Source: Rudanella sp. (GTDB taxonomy: Bacteria; Bacteroidota; Bacteroidia; Cytophagales; Spirosomataceae). Taken from it: DNA of 15,618 nt. Positions 14,872-15,618 of the stretch are shown here, piece by piece; positions within the stretch are counted from its first letter, which is position 1; every line of letters starts with the position of its first letter. Both the position numbers and the translations under genes were made by a program. A model generated the notes under the pieces. It saw only the letters and a program-made list of their open reading frames with translations, ran no database searches and had not been told where the DNA came from. The stretch covers positions 1 to 15,618 of the forward strand of contig JAJAYX010000462.1 in NCBI GenBank assembly GCA_026785985.1, given 5' to 3'.

Positions 14872-14903
14872 AAAAGGGGAGCCTGTGAGGGTTCCCCCTT
14901 TTT
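14872..14903. terminator. Terminator after RNase G, possibly bidirectional
   Basis: AAAAGGGG at 14872-14879 pairs with CCCCTTTT at 14895-14902, and the stem extends inward through an imperfect AGCC/GGTT portion with a small loop. T-rich sequence follows on the plus strand. On the minus strand the AAAA at the base reads as TTTT, so it may also stop transcription arriving from the toxin-antitoxin operon. Confidence 0.75.
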
Positions 14904-14905
14904 GT

Positions 14906-15010
14906 TTATACCTCCACCTGATTAGCCGTAATGCGCTGTACGAAATTGGGGTATCCCAACGTGAAACTACCAGGAGCGATTTTTACCAGCCAGGATGGAG
15001 AACAGCAGAG
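14906..15010 (-). other. 34-codon open tail in frame with the toxin gene
   Basis: Directly after the toxin's TAG (15013-15011) the same frame stays open for 34 codons and ends at TAA 14908-14906, two bases from the terminator. It would read ...WLVKIAPGSFTLGYPNFVQR..., which has a protein-like composition. It has no start codon of its own near the beginning. It may be the decayed 3' end of a gene displaced by the toxin-antitoxin module, or simply a chance open stretch. I do not recognise the family. Confidence 0.3.
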
Positions 15011-15295
15011 CTAATCAATGCGCCGTTTTAACAGATCATATATGTCTTTTCTCGGACTTACTGCGACGATGGTAATGAGAATAATATTGTCTTCGATTGA
15101 ATAGATAATCCGGTAATCGCCTGTATGCAGGCGAAATAATTTGTCGTATTCTTTGAGTTGTTTAATGCTCCCTGAACGGGGAGAATCAGCTAATCGGCTG
15201 ATGGCTTTGATGATCTGCTGTTGGCTCTTTTTCGGCAGTTTGATTAAGTCGTTCAAGGCGGTTTCATCGTACTCGATCCGGTAGGTATTAGCCAT
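15011..15295 (-). CDS. RelE/ParE-superfamily toxin
   Basis: This 94-residue protein is of typical length for a RelE-type toxin, usually a ribosome-dependent mRNA interferase. The N-terminal strand and helices (YRIEYDETALNDLIKLPKKS) are followed by the four-stranded core, LFRLHTGDYRIIYSIEDN (53-70) and IILITIVAVSPRKDIY (71-86). Arg55 and Arg62 fall where RelE-family catalytic or substrate arginines usually lie. The common C-terminal HR pair is replaced by SPRKDIY. It lies 10 bp downstream of a Phd/YefM antitoxin on the same strand, the classical antitoxin-first order. Translation is probably coupled or closely linked. The family is firm; the exact target (mRNA or gyrase) is inferred. Confidence 0.9.
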   Translation of the reverse strand: MANTYRIEYDETALNDLIKLPKKSQQQIIKAISRLADSPRSGSIKQLKEYDKLFRLHTGDYRIIYSIEDNIILITIVAVSPRKDIYDLLKRRID

Positions 15296-15305
15296 AATGA
15301 GATTA

Positions 15306-15560
15306 TCACATCCCCAACCGGGCTTTCACTTCCTCCGGCGAATACCGTGGGTTGTTTTGAGCCAGCCTATCCGTTGCCAGTTCACCATCTAACTGGTCTT
15401 CTAACTGCTGGTAGAACTCGTAGTCTTCGAATGAGATGACAGCAGCCACACTTTTGCCAGACCGAGTGATGATAGTAGCTTCCTTACCAAAAGCGGCTTT
15501 GCTAATGATTTCGGAGAAGTTCCTGCGTGCTTCCTGCGTACTGGTAACTGAGTTGCTCAT
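15306..15560 (-). CDS. Phd/YefM-family antitoxin
   Basis: From ATG 15560 the protein has 84 residues: MSNSVTSTQEARRNFSEIIS, then a Phd/YefM fold through about residue 55 (EATIITRSGKSVAAVISFEDYEFYQQL). An acidic, probably unstructured C-terminal tail that would wrap and neutralise the toxin follows. An upstream in-frame ATG at 15593 would add eleven residues (MFITDKQFSFL), which do not belong to the family pattern, so the inner start is preferred. Antitoxins of this group bind their own promoter and repress the operon. It precedes the RelE-like toxin by 10 bp. Only 58 bases of upstream sequence remain in the window, and no clear operator palindrome was identified. Confidence 0.88.
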   Translation of the reverse strand: MSNSVTSTQEARRNFSEIISKAAFGKEATIITRSGKSVAAVISFEDYEFYQQLEDQLDGELATDRLAQNNPRYSPEEVKARLGM

Positions 15561-15618
15561 GAGGAAAGAAAACTGTTTGTCTGTAATGAACACCCAATAT
15601 AGATTGTAAGTTCTGTAC

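Noticed and set aside
15561..15593. Longer antitoxin start at 15593
   Set aside because: The extra eleven residues do not fit the Phd/YefM N-terminus, and the inner ATG at 15560 gives the standard opening.

Overview
The window looks like chromosomal DNA of a Bacteroidota bacterium of the order Cytophagales, probably close to Spirosoma and its relatives. This is inferred from four things: a gldE gliding gene, a Bacteroidetes-type HU and RNase G, repeated TAnnTTTG promoter boxes with no clear Shine-Dalgarno sites, and a base composition near 50% GC. No database search was possible.

Layout. Bases 1-70 are an abnormal, almost pure G/C stretch that looks like a contig-end artefact. After it come the C-terminal half of a sugar-type MFS transporter (74-781, +) and, 3 bp later, a PfkB/fructokinase-like kinase (785-1696, +). 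On the minus strand follow a small lipoprotein (1707-2345) and a 630-codon amidophosphoribosyltransferase-type gene (2388-4280). That gene is broken by an in-frame TAG at codon 43, which separates the catalytic Cys9 from the rest of the enzyme. Then come a second lipoprotein (4506-5051, +), branched-chain aminotransferase ilvE (5053-6123, -), a four-helix membrane protein (6300-7430, +) and a phytanoyl-CoA dioxygenase-like oxygenase (7431-8459, -).

The core of the window is a conserved housekeeping block. On the minus strand it has mutY, ssb and gldE. Diverging from mutY, on the plus strand, it has HU, a TPR protein, a 29-residue very basic protein (bS22/mS38-like, too short for normal gene calling) and RNase G. 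A well-formed Bacteroidetes promoter drives HU. A perfect 14-bp hairpin ends HU, a second terminator follows the 29-residue gene, and a third lies after RNase G. A 28-bp near-perfect inverted repeat sits between the 29-residue gene and RNase G.

The right end carries a Phd/YefM antitoxin and a RelE-like toxin (15560-15011, -). An open 34-codon tail continues in frame after the toxin's amber stop.

No tRNA, rRNA, CRISPR array, transposase or origin was seen. No gene-free stretch exceeds 300 bases. The longest is 4281-4505, which holds two candidate promoter boxes facing opposite ways. I found no convincing wholly new system. The most notable items are the broken purF-type gene, the tiny ribosomal-type protein and the palindromic repeat beside it.
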